Assembly: GCA_012838715.1 (NCBI GenBank)
Contig: DUOR01000047.1
Location: forward strand, 1 to 13,242
Direction: 5' to 3'
DNA from: Actinomycetales bacterium
GTDB taxonomy: Bacteria; Actinomycetota; Actinomycetes; Mycobacteriales; Mycobacteriaceae
Length of the DNA stretch: 13,242 nucleotides
The position numbers and the translations under genes were made by a program. Under the pieces are notes generated by a model. That model saw only the letters and a list, made by a program, of their open reading frames with translations. It did no database searches and had not been told where the DNA came from. Positions 6,377 through 12,236 of this stretch are shown one piece after another (the stretch's first letter is position 1; each line of letters opens with the position of its first letter).

Positions 6377-7444
6377 CTACCTGGCGGTGGCCTCGCGGAC
6401 CTCGCCGACGAGCTCCTCGAGCACGTCCTCCAGGGCGATGATGCCGGCGTAGTGGTGCACGCCGCCGTTGTCGTCGACGATGTCGCCGTCGGCCGGGATG
6501 ACCAGCGCGAAGTGCGCCTGGTCGCGCTGCATGCCGCGCATCACGGACTGCAGCTTCTCGTCGGCGCGCACCCGCGACGGTTCACGGATGAGCGCCGCAC
6601 TGATCGGGCGGTCGCGTTCCTCCACCGGCACATCGACGATGTCCTTGACGTGGACGTAGCCGACGAACTGCCCGTCGGTAACCACGGGGTACCGGGAGAA
6701 GCCCGTCTCCGCGCACAGCGACTCCAGCTCGGCCGGGGTCACGGCCTCGCTGACCGTGCGGAGGGAATCCGGCGGGAGGGTGACGTCGGCGGCGGTGAGG
6801 CGCTCGAAGGTGAGCGCGCCCTGCAGGAGGGCGATCTCGTCGTCGTCGAGGAGGCCCTGGCGGCCCGACTCGGCGACGAAGTCCTGCACCTGCGCGGACG
6901 TGAAGGCCGAGTCGACCTCGTCCTTCGGCGTCGCCTTGAACATCGCGCGGACCAGGAAATTCGCGGTGGAGTTCATCAGCATGATGAACGGGCGCATCAC
7001 CACGACGAAAACGTGCAGCGGCAGCGCGATGATCGCGGCGGTCGTCGGCGGCTTCGCGATGGCGATGTTCTTCGGCACCATCTCGCCCAGCACCATGTGC
7101 AGGAACGTCACGATGAGCAGCGCGATGACCAGCGCCACCGGATGCACCAGGCCCGCCGGCATGCCGAACTCGACGAACGGCTTCTCGATGAGCGACGCAA
7201 TCGCCGGCTCACCGACGGCGCCGATGATCAGCGAACACGCGGTGATGCCCAGCTGCGTCGCCGCGAGCTGCACCGACACGTCCTCGATGCCGCGCAGCGC
7301 GTACTTCGCGCCCGGGCGACCGGCGAGCGCCATCGGCTCGACCTGGTCGCGGCGCGCCGACACCATGGCGAACTCGGAGGCCACGAAAAAGGCGTTGAGG
7401 GCGAGCATCGCCACCAACACGATGATTGCGGTGGTCGTACCCAT
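6377..7444 (-). CDS. CNNM/HlyC-CorC family membrane transporter, short form
   Basis: This 355-residue protein has an N-terminal CNNM (DUF21) membrane domain (about 1-175) with LVAMLALNAFFVASEFAMVSARRDQ, the loop QLAATQLGITACSLIIGAVGEP and the conserved HMVLGEMVPKNIAIAKP (116-132). Two CBS motifs follow (about 215-350), ending in YAGIIALEDVLEELVGEVRE. It stops there and lacks the C-terminal CorC/HlyC domain that its partner has. Family members are linked to magnesium or cobalt transport and metal tolerance. The usual ADP/ATP-sensing role of CBS pairs is known from the family, not shown here. The ATG directly abuts the TAA of the upstream gene (TAAATG), and GGGAGG lies about eight bases before it, so the two genes are co-transcribed and translationally coupled. 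The two proteins may work as a heteromer. Confidence 0.9.
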   Translation of the reverse strand: MGTTTAIIVLVAMLALNAFFVASEFAMVSARRDQVEPMALAGRPGAKYALRGIEDVSVQLAATQLGITACSLIIGAVGEPAIASLIEKPFVEFGMPAGLVHPVALVIALLIVTFLHMVLGEMVPKNIAIAKPPTTAAIIALPLHVFVVVMRPFIMLMNSTANFLVRAMFKATPKDEVDSAFTSAQVQDFVAESGRQGLLDDDEIALLQGALTFERLTAADVTLPPDSLRTVSEAVTPAELESLCAETGFSRYPVVTDGQFVGYVHVKDIVDVPVEERDRPISAALIREPSRVRADEKLQSVMRGMQRDQAHFALVIPADGDIVDDNGGVHHYAGIIALEDVLEELVGEVREATAR

Positions 7445-8887
7445 TTACGCGTCCTCCCTCTCGGTCTTGCCGCCGGTCTTGTCGCCGGGCTTGTCACCGG
7501 TCTTGCCGACGGCCCTGGCGCTGCCCTCGGGGACGTCGTCGCGGCGAGTGAGGACCACACGGACGTGGCCGACGCGGCGGCGGGCCATCTTCATCACGCG
7601 CAGTTCCAGATCCACGGTGGTGGGCAGGTCGTCCTCGTCGCGGTGGACGTGGTCGATGGCCTCGAGCCGGATCGTGTCGCCGACGTGCGGCATGCGGTCC
7701 AGGTGCTCGGTGATGAGGCCGCCGATGGTGTCGGACTCCTCGCCCTCCGGGATGTCCAGCTCGAGGATGTCGCCGAGCTCGTCGGGACGCATCAGGCCGG
7801 AGATGTGGATGGTCGAATCGTTCACGCGATGGTGGTCGCGCGACTCCTCGTCCTGCTCGTCGTCGATCTCGCCGACGATTTCCTCGACCAGGTCCTCCAG
7901 CGTGACGATGCCGGCGGTGCCGCCGTACTCGTCGACGACCACGGCGAACTGCTCGGGGATGTCGCGCAGCTCGCGCATCAGCGGGTCGAGGGTCATCGAC
8001 TCGGAGACGACGTGCACCGGCACCGCGACGGCCGACGCCGGGGTGGTGGCGCGCTCGTCGAAAGGCACCGACAGCAGGCGGTTGTAGTGGACGACGCCGA
8101 TGACGTCGTCGACGTTGTCGCGGTGCACCGGGAACCGGGCGTGGCCGGTGCCGGCCACCATCCGCAGCGCGTCGGCGACGGTCTCTTCCTCGATGAAGTG
8201 GACGCGAGGGCGCGGGGTCATGACGTCGGCGGCGGTGTGCTCGCCGAACTCGATGGACCGGGCGACCAGCTCCGCGGTGGACTCGACCAGCGTGCCCTCG
8301 TCGCCGGAGCGGGACACGACGGCCAGCAGCTCGTCGGCGGTGCGCGCGGAGGCGAGCTCCTCCTCGGGGGAGAAGCCGAGCCAGCGCAGGATGCGGTTCG
8401 CCGAATTGTTGAGGAAGCGGACCAGCCAGCCGAACAGGAACATGAACACGTTCTGCGGCCGGACCACCAGGTCCGCGACGCGCATCGGCTGGGCGATGGC
8501 CCAGTTCTTGGGGACGAGTTCGCCGAACACCATCTGCGTGAAGGTGACGACGATGAACGCGCCGGTCGTCGAAATCGCCGTGATCACGCCCTGGCTCAGG
8601 CCGGTCAGCCCGAAACCCTCGGCGAACAGCACGCCGACCGACGGGCCGGTGAGGAAGCCGGCGATGAGGCTGGTGACGGTGATGCCCAGCTGCGCGCCGG
8701 ACAGGTTCGTCGACGTCTTCGACAGCGCCTTGTCCACCAGCGACGCCGTTTTGTCGCCGGATTCGATGCGGCGGCGGACGTCATTGCGGTTGACGGTGAG
8801 GTAGGAGAACTCCACGGCCACGAACAGCGCGTTGCCCAGGATGAGCAACAGCAGCACGACCAGAAGTGCGAGCGCGGACCAAATCAT
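7445..8887 (-). CDS. CNNM/HlyC-CorC family transporter with CBS pair and CorC/HlyC domain
   Basis: This 480-residue protein has a CNNM membrane domain (about 1-175): GNALFVAVEFSYLTVNRND, the loop LSGAQLGITVTSLIAGFLTGP (62-82) and QMVFGELVPKNWAIAQP (118-134). The CBS pair starts at DVMTPRPRVHFI (221-232) and ends with DEYGGTAGIVTLEDLVEEIV (319-338). A CorC/HlyC (transporter-associated) domain follows (about 355-435) with ESDTIGGLITEHLDRMP. The last 20 residues form a low-complexity K-T/P-G-D/G tail encoded by a 12-bp repeat. Proteins of this type act in magnesium or other divalent-cation efflux or homeostasis. The ATG at 8887 overlaps the stop of a 46-codon ORF (ATGA), with GGTGAG five bases upstream. 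It is directly followed by the short CNNM gene, giving an operon of small ORF, long CNNM, short CNNM. Identification is firm; the transported ion is not visible. Confidence 0.92.
   Translation of the reverse strand: MIWSALALLVVLLLLILGNALFVAVEFSYLTVNRNDVRRRIESGDKTASLVDKALSKTSTNLSGAQLGITVTSLIAGFLTGPSVGVLFAEGFGLTGLSQGVITAISTTGAFIVVTFTQMVFGELVPKNWAIAQPMRVADLVVRPQNVFMFLFGWLVRFLNNSANRILRWLGFSPEEELASARTADELLAVVSRSGDEGTLVESTAELVARSIEFGEHTAADVMTPRPRVHFIEEETVADALRMVAGTGHARFPVHRDNVDDVIGVVHYNRLLSVPFDERATTPASAVAVPVHVVSESMTLDPLMRELRDIPEQFAVVVDEYGGTAGIVTLEDLVEEIVGEIDDEQDEESRDHHRVNDSTIHISGLMRPDELGDILELDIPEGEESDTIGGLITEHLDRMPHVGDTIRLEAIDHVHRDEDDLPTTVDLELRVMKMARRRVGHVRVVLTRRDDVPEGSARAVGKTGDKPGDKTGGKTEREDA
7464..7511 (-). 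repeat. Four-copy 12-bp tandem repeat in the CNNM C-terminal tail
   Basis: Four 12-bp units on the plus strand (7464, 7476, 7488, 7500), such as GTCTTGCCGCCG and GTCTTGTCGCCG, encode the K-T/P-G-D/G tail of the long CNNM protein. Because the unit is a multiple of three, copy-number change would lengthen or shorten the tail without a frameshift. Confidence 0.85.
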
Positions 8888-9024
8888 CGGCGCTCACCCC
8901 CCGGGGCGCCGGCCGGTGTTTCCGTCGCGGGGACGGAACCGGGACTTCGGTACGTTTCGGTCTCCGAGGAGTCGCGGTGCGACTCGGCGGGACCTTCTGA
9001 ATTATCGGAATGCTCTGAAGGCAT
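8884..9024 (-). CDS. Small hydrophilic ORF (46 aa), leaderless and overlapping the CNNM start
   Basis: The ATG at 9024 opens a 46-residue polar frame, MPSEHSDNSEGPAESHRDSS onward, rich in S, E, P, T and G and ending GGERR. Its TGA overlaps the ATG of the long CNNM gene (ATGA). It is in a different frame from that gene, so it is not an N-terminal extension. A strong TATAAAAT box (9038-9031) sits six bases before its ATG, so the message probably begins at this start codon. That makes it the first cistron of the CNNM operon. It has no hydrophobic segment or known motif. It may be a real small protein or a leader peptide that feeds ribosomes onto the CNNM start. An alternative is that it is simply translated 5' leader. 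The family is unknown. Confidence 0.5.
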   Translation of the reverse strand: MPSEHSDNSEGPAESHRDSSETETYRSPGSVPATETPAGAPGGERR

Positions 9025-9038
9025 GAGACAATTTTATA
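9025..9038 (-). promoter_or_regulatory. Leaderless promoter of the small ORF-CNNM operon
   Basis: On the minus strand TATAAAAT (9038-9031) stands out in GC-rich surroundings and contains the -10 hexamer TAAAAT, six bases (TGTCTC) before the ATG at 9024. The -35 region holds only TGTGCA, a poor match. This is the best -10 box in the window. Confidence 0.65.
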
Positions 9039-9043
9039 GATTT

Positions 9044-9108
9044 GCGCGCCCCATGCACACTGCAGGGGTGGGGTGTTTCGGATCGCCCACGGTGAACGCG
9101 GGGCGCGC
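9044..9108. repeat. Long-loop inverted repeat between phzF-like gene and CNNM operon promoter
   Basis: GCGCGCCCC (9044-9052) and GGGGCGCGC (9100-9108) are perfect inverted repeats 47 bases apart, just after the stop of the PhzF-like gene. They could form a hairpin ending that transcript, but the long loop and missing T tract make this uncertain. Confidence 0.35.
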
Positions 9109-9113
9109 GGGTT

Positions 9114-10172
9114 TTACCGCTCCCGCGGCACGGTGATGGTGCCGGTCAGGTAGCGCACGGCGTGGCCGGAGATCAGGATGCGCTCGCCGGCGGCATCGAG
9201 GATCAGCTCGCCGCCGCGTGCCGACGCCTGGTGGCAGGCCAACCGGTCGCGGCCCAGGCGTCCCATCCAGTAGGGACCGAGCACGGTGTGCGCGGAGCCG
9301 GTGACCGGGTCCTCGTCGATGCCGATCGCCGGAGCGAAGAACCGCGAGACGACGTCGTACCCGGCGAACTCGCCGGCGCTCCCGTCGGCCGTCCCGCCGG
9401 CCGCATCGTCGGACGCTTCGGCGGAGGCTCCGTCGGCCGTCCCGCCGGCCGCATCCGCGGTGACGATGATGCCGTGCCCGTGAATCGCCGCGACCGCCGC
9501 GAAATCCGGCGCCATGTCCCGCACGAGGGCGGGGGAGTCGACGACGCAGAACAGCGCCGACGATCCTTCCCCCAGTTCGACGATGTGCTCCGGGGCAATG
9601 CCGAGCGCCTTGCCGACGGTGGCCGCATCCGGCAACGCGGAGCCGGCAGGCGGGGTCGCGGGATCGGCGTACAGCGACGGGGGATCGGCGGGGAAGTCGA
9701 GCGTGAGCAGCCCGGGCGATCCCGAGGTGCCGGCGGGCGAGCGCGTGACGGTCAGCCAGCCGGAGCGGGTCCAAAACTCGAGTCGTTCGAGCGGCCCGGC
9801 GGATTCGTCGTGGGCGAGGAAGATCTGCGCGGCGGAGGCCAGCGTCGCGTGGCCGCACAGGTCGATCTCGACCGTCGGCGTGAACCAGCGCAGATGGTGC
9901 GCGGGGGAGTCCGAGGGCGGCGCCGGGGCGTCGCCGGGAATCTCGCCGACGAGGTACGCGGTCTCCGAGAGGTTGTTCTCCGCGGCGATGGCCTGCAGGG
10001 ATGCGTCGGAAAGCCAGTGCGGCAAATGCAGGACTGCAGCCGGATTCCCGCCGAAGACCTCCCGCGTGAAGGCGTCGATCTGGGAGATGGGCAGCTCCAG
10101 GGAGGTGGGCGAACCCCCGTGGGACCGCGGGTGCGCCTGCTGCTGCGAAAGCTGCGAATCCGTCTGCGACAT
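9114..10172 (-). CDS. PhzF-family isomerase/epimerase-like protein
   Basis: This 352-residue protein has the PhzF fold markers: QIDAFTREVFGGNPAAVL (31-48), the catalytic glutamate E70 in NNLSETAYLV, HHLRWFTPTVEIDLCGHAT (92-110), and in the second half FFAPAIGIDEDPVTGSAH (278-295). PhzF itself isomerises dihydro-hydroxyanthranilate in phenazine synthesis. Most homologues outside phenazine clusters act on unknown substrates, and no other phenazine genes are here, so a general isomerase role is the safe call. It is longer than the usual 260-300 residues because of a polar N-terminus (1-28) and an alanine/glycine/aspartate insert (about 239-269) built from a repeated DAAGGTADG, placed between strands before the second catalytic half. 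The ATG at 10172 lies six bases after TAGCCT, suggesting a leaderless start. It is divergent from the 243-aa gene. Confidence 0.9.
   Translation of the reverse strand: MSQTDSQLSQQQAHPRSHGGSPTSLELPISQIDAFTREVFGGNPAAVLHLPHWLSDASLQAIAAENNLSETAYLVGEIPGDAPAPPSDSPAHHLRWFTPTVEIDLCGHATLASAAQIFLAHDESAGPLERLEFWTRSGWLTVTRSPAGTSGSPGLLTLDFPADPPSLYADPATPPAGSALPDAATVGKALGIAPEHIVELGEGSSALFCVVDSPALVRDMAPDFAAVAAIHGHGIIVTADAAGGTADGASAEASDDAAGGTADGSAGEFAGYDVVSRFFAPAIGIDEDPVTGSAHTVLGPYWMGRLGRDRLACHQASARGGELILDAAGERILISGHAVRYLTGTITVPRER
9382..9455 (-). repeat. 26-bp exact direct repeat inside the PhzF-like gene
   Basis: Bases 9382-9407 and 9430-9455 are identical over 26 bp, offset by 48 bases (16 codons), so both copies are read in the same frame and each encodes DAAGGTADG. 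They account for the extra loop of this protein relative to the family. Confidence 0.9.
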
Positions 10173-10220
10173 AGGGAAAGGCTACCAGGGGAGGCCGACC
10201 GGGCCGGTAGAATGTTGGGC
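10173..10220. promoter_or_regulatory. Divergent leaderless promoters of the PhzF-like gene and the 243-aa gene
   Basis: On the minus strand TAGCCT (10184-10179) lies six bases before the ATG at 10172. On the plus strand TAGAAT (10208-10213) lies seven bases before the ATG at 10221. The start codons are only 48 bases apart, so the two promoters share the same short DNA. No ribosome-binding site is seen before either start. Confidence 0.55.
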
Positions 10221-10952
10221 ATGGAAAACACCCCGAACCCGCAGCTCGACAGTCAACTCGACAGCGAATACCGCGCGTTCGTCCGCGGCCTCCACAGCCA
10301 GGCGATGACCGCCATCGTCGAACTGGAACGCTGGTGGCGGCCCGACACGTACCGCATCGTGGCGCTCGGCGGATACGAAGGGGAGGGGCGCGACTCGCAG
10401 GAGGTCGCCGCCGCATTGGAAAAGCACTGGCGGCAGGTGGTGGAGCCGAGCCTGCAGTTCCTCGTGTTCGGGCATCCCGACCCCGACGTGCGTTTCGCCG
10501 CGGACGTGCTGGTGCAGCGGACGTGGTCGGTCATCATGATCATGACCGGGGCCCGCGGCGCCGGCCCCATGGGCGCCGACGAAATGAGCGTGGCCATCCA
10601 CCTTTTCCACGACGGCGTCGCCCGGCTGCGCCGCGCCGTCTACCACGCGCCGTTCCGCGTCGAGCGGCCGGAACCGCAGTTCGAGGGCCACGTCGTGGGC
10701 AACCGCGAGCCGCTTCCCGCACGATTCCTCGAAATCATCCGTGACCTGCAGCAATCCGGGGCCGTGCAGGTGGATGAAGAGGCCGGTTCCGCAGGGCTTG
10801 CCGACGCCGTGCGCCAACTTTCGTCCGTGTTCTTCCTGCCCCCGGACGAACGGGCCGCGAAGTTCGCCGAAAACCAGGTGGCGGACCCGGCCGCCGAACA
10901 GTCCGACGCCGACGCCGAGGACGGGGAGTTCAGGTTCGGCTTCAACGCCTGA
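10221..10952 (+). CDS. Conserved-looking hypothetical protein, 243 aa
   Basis: I do not recognise this family. The start at 10221 is chosen because TAGAAT ends seven bases before it; an in-frame ATG at 10212 would begin inside that box. The N-terminus carries a short repeat (QLDSQLDSEYR). The core (about 18-150) is soluble and probably helical, with ELERWWRPDTYRIVALGGYEG and FLVFGHPDPDVRFAADVL, then a segment WSVIMIMTGARGAGPMGADE and a helix HLFHDGVARLRRAVYHAP. There is no signal peptide or clear transmembrane helix. The last 25 residues are acidic (EQSDADAEDGEF). Codon use is GC-ending like its neighbours, and the frame is intact, so it is very likely a real gene. It is divergent from the PhzF-like gene, with no partner downstream. 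No function can be assigned. Confidence 0.75.
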   Translation: MENTPNPQLDSQLDSEYRAFVRGLHSQAMTAIVELERWWRPDTYRIVALGGYEGEGRDSQEVAAALEKHWRQVVEPSLQFLVFGHPDPDVRFAADVLVQRTWSVIMIMTGARGAGPMGADEMSVAIHLFHDGVARLRRAVYHAPFRVERPEPQFEGHVVGNREPLPARFLEIIRDLQQSGAVQVDEEAGSAGLADAVRQLSSVFFLPPDERAAKFAENQVADPAAEQSDADAEDGEFRFGFNA

Positions 10953-11083
10953 CCTGCGGGGTCTCGCGTGAGCGGGGTAGCGGGGCCGTCGGGAAGCGTT
11001 TCCGCGAGCCTCTGCAGGGCCCGGGGTAGGGACGGCGCTGGGACGGGGGCAGGCGATGCGGAACTCCGTGAGCGGTGCTCGCC

Positions 11084-11200
11084 AACTTCGAGGTTATTCG
11101 TCGTTTCGGGAAATCGGTATAACCGCGAACTTGGTGGATTTTGCGAAATTTCCTCGAACTTCGAGGTTATTCGTGATCCGGGTTTTGAAAAATAACTGCG
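11084..11200 (+). repeat. 44-bp imperfect direct repeat with a 29-bp middle unit
   Basis: Unit 1 (11084-11127) and unit 3 (11157-11200) are both 44 bases long. They begin with the identical 18-mer AACTTCGAGGTTATTCGT and end with ATAACNGCG, with diverged middles. The 29-base segment between them (11128-11156) also begins with AACTT. The 12-mer AACTTCGAGGTT is itself a near-palindrome centred on TCGA. The DNA is AT-richer than its surroundings. Confidence 0.75.
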
Positions 11201-11259
11201 GAATGCGGACGATTCTTGGAGAGCTGTTTCGCTGGCGCGGCGGGCGCGGCGAAATGCGG

Positions 11260-11355
11260 ACGCACCGAACCGCGGTTGCGCCGAACAGTGTGCGCACCGA
11301 ACCGCGGTCGCGCCGCGAAGTCGGCGTGCTGAACCGCGGTCGCGCCGCGCAGCGG
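11260..11355 (+). repeat. Three-copy 32-bp GC-rich tandem repeat
   Basis: Three units of exactly 32 bases (11260, 11292, 11324) share the core GAACCGCGGTYGCGCCG (cores at 11267-11283, 11299-11315, 11331-11347) with the palindrome ACCGCGGT in each. The remaining 15 bases of each unit diverge but stay GC-rich. There are no flanking open frames to explain it as coding. Confidence 0.85.
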
Positions 11356-11441
11356 GCGCGCCGGCCGATGCGGACGGCATACATGGCGGGGAGGTTGGGG
11401 GAAATCATGGTGGCCCAGCGACTCGTCGGCAAGCTCATTGA

Positions 11442-11471
11442 GTGTGGAAGGCACATGTGTGGAAGGCACAT
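11442..11471 (+). repeat. Perfect 15-bp tandem duplication
   Basis: GTGTGGAAGGCACAT occurs twice without a gap (11442-11456, 11457-11471). It looks like a recent slippage event in non-coding DNA. Confidence 0.85.
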
Positions 11472-11577
11472 GAGGCGCTGGAGGTCTTCGGCGCGGATGG
11501 GTGGGCGTGCGGATGGGGCGCGTGGACGAGACGCGCGTGCGCATGCGGATGAGGCGGGGAGAAGCAGTCCAGTCAGA

Positions 11578-11603
11578 ATGTCATAATGTATATTATCGGA
11601 CAT
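11578..11603. promoter_or_regulatory. AT-rich operator-like dyad
   Basis: ATGTC-ATAAT (11578-11587) and ATTAT-CG-GACAT (11592-11603) are inverted copies around GTAT, perfect over ten bases apart from a CG insertion in the right arm. It is a sharp AT-rich island in GC-rich DNA. No gene starts next to it on either strand, so its target is unclear. Confidence 0.45.
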
Positions 11604-11772
11604 CGGGCGAGAGGGGGCCGTGCTGCCTGCGGTTATATGGCGCGCCCCCGAGTGTCTGTACCGATACCTGGCCCGTTGCCCCGTCAGTCGCGGCGTGCGT
11701 CCGGTGCACAGACTATCGCGTGCGCCCGGCGGTGCCTGTCCGCTGCCGCGTCCCGCCGGCGTTCTCCTTCAG

Positions 11773-12009
11773 TTACCGTGTGCGGCCGGTGACGCTGCCG
11801 TCGGTTCCCGGGCCCTCCGGCAGTTCGCCTTCCTTGGCGGTGCGCACGGCGATCTCCTCGCGCAGGCGCTTCGTCTGCCAGATGGTCAGCGCGATGAGCG
11901 CGACGGCAATCGCGACAAGCAGCCACATCTGCTGCCACAGAACGACGAGCAGGAAAACGATGAGGCCGACCATTCGCACGCGGCGCGCCAGAAGCATCTT
12001 CTCGTACAT
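11773..12009 (-). CDS. Small membrane protein of unknown function (78 aa)
   Basis: This 78-residue protein begins MYEKMLLARRVRMVG, with a basic patch, followed by one long or two short hydrophobic segments (about 13-27 and 28-45: LIVFLLVVLW, MWLLVAIAVALIALTIW). A charged segment TKRLREEIAV and a polar, glycine-rich tail follow. By the positive-inside rule both ends would lie in the cytoplasm, with a hairpin in the membrane. GGAG lies about eleven bases before the ATG at 12009, a little far; an ATG at residue 5 is an alternative start. The gene is downstream of a spacer with phased repeats and a strong palindrome, so it may be regulated. It is not recognised as a named family. Hydrophobicity pattern and codon use make it likely real. 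Confidence 0.65.
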   Translation of the reverse strand: MYEKMLLARRVRMVGLIVFLLVVLWQQMWLLVAIAVALIALTIWQTKRLREEIAVRTAKEGELPEGPGTDGSVTGRTR

Positions 12010-12025
12010 GTGCGGTCGTTCTCCG

Positions 12026-12092
12026 TTTCATTCAGTTTCGTTCAGTGTCGGTCGATTTCGGTCGATTCGGCCGATTTCGGCCCGATCCGGCC
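12026..12092. repeat. Degenerate 10-bp phased repeats upstream of the small membrane gene
   Basis: Units TTTCATTCAG, TTTCGTTCAG, TGTCGGTCGA and TTTCGGTCGA follow at exact 10-base steps from 12026. Decayed units TTCGGCCGA, TTTCGGCCCGA and TCCGGCC continue to 12092. They lie in the probable leader or promoter region of the minus-strand gene starting at 12009. Phasing with the helix turn may mean a protein-binding or bent-DNA role, or simple slippage. Confidence 0.65.
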
Positions 12093-12131
12093 TTCAGGGG
12101 CCGCTCCCCGGCCGTGCCCGAGTATGCCCCA

Positions 12132-12152
12132 ATTACGTCACAGTGACGTAAT
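12132..12152. promoter_or_regulatory. Perfect 10-bp inverted repeat with one-base spacer, probable operator
   Basis: ATTACGTCAC (12132-12141) and GTGACGTAAT (12143-12152) are exact inverted copies around a single A. It lies about 120 bases before the small membrane gene and 85 bases after the YceI stop. On the minus strand, TTACGT in the dyad and CATACT (12126-12121) could be -35 and -10 boxes 19 bases apart for the small membrane gene. The dyad is certain; the bound protein is unknown. Confidence 0.6.
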
Positions 12153-12236
12153 GAATCAGCATTCCCCGGAGGTCAAGCCTCATTCCCGGCGGCTCACAGC
12201 GGGATCTCCGAATGCACCCCGCGAACCGATCCGAGC

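Larger units (their letters stand above)
10953..11772. other. 820-base stretch without a convincing gene, rich in repeats
   Basis: No frame here shows a usable start with ribosome-binding site or leaderless box together with a protein-like sequence; the open frames are arginine-rich by-products of GC-rich DNA. Composition is uneven: AT-richer at 11084-11200 and 11577-11603, very GC-rich at 11220-11360. The stretch holds the 44-bp repeat, the 32-bp tandem repeat, the 15-bp duplication and an AT-rich dyad listed separately. No tRNA or rRNA is seen. A non-coding RNA, decayed gene or repeat island is possible. Confidence 0.6.

Noticed and set aside
6224..9136. A 970-codon plus-strand open frame across the CNNM genes
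   Set aside because: It is antisense to two genes with clear CNNM and CBS motifs. Its product is an unstructured R/H/D/V-rich sequence, a by-product of GC-rich codon use.
9114..10172. Part of a phenazine biosynthesis cluster
   Set aside because: No other phenazine gene is in the window; PhzF-fold proteins are common outside such clusters.
9034..10416. A 460-codon minus-strand open frame over the PhzF-like gene
   Set aside because: It is an arginine/proline-rich alternate frame; the PhzF catalytic motifs lie in the other frame.
11260..11355. CRISPR array
   Set aside because: Only three units with a 32-base total period and a 17-base core, no distinct spacers of normal length, and no cas genes in the window.
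11056..11586. A 176-codon plus-strand open frame in the repeat-rich region
   Set aside because: Arginine-rich, built largely from the repeats, and without a convincing start signal or recognisable fold. A real gene is not excluded.
11578..11603. DtxR or Zur box
   Set aside because: The dyad is AT-rich but does not match the iron-box consensus, and the Zur similarity is only partial with no metal gene adjacent.
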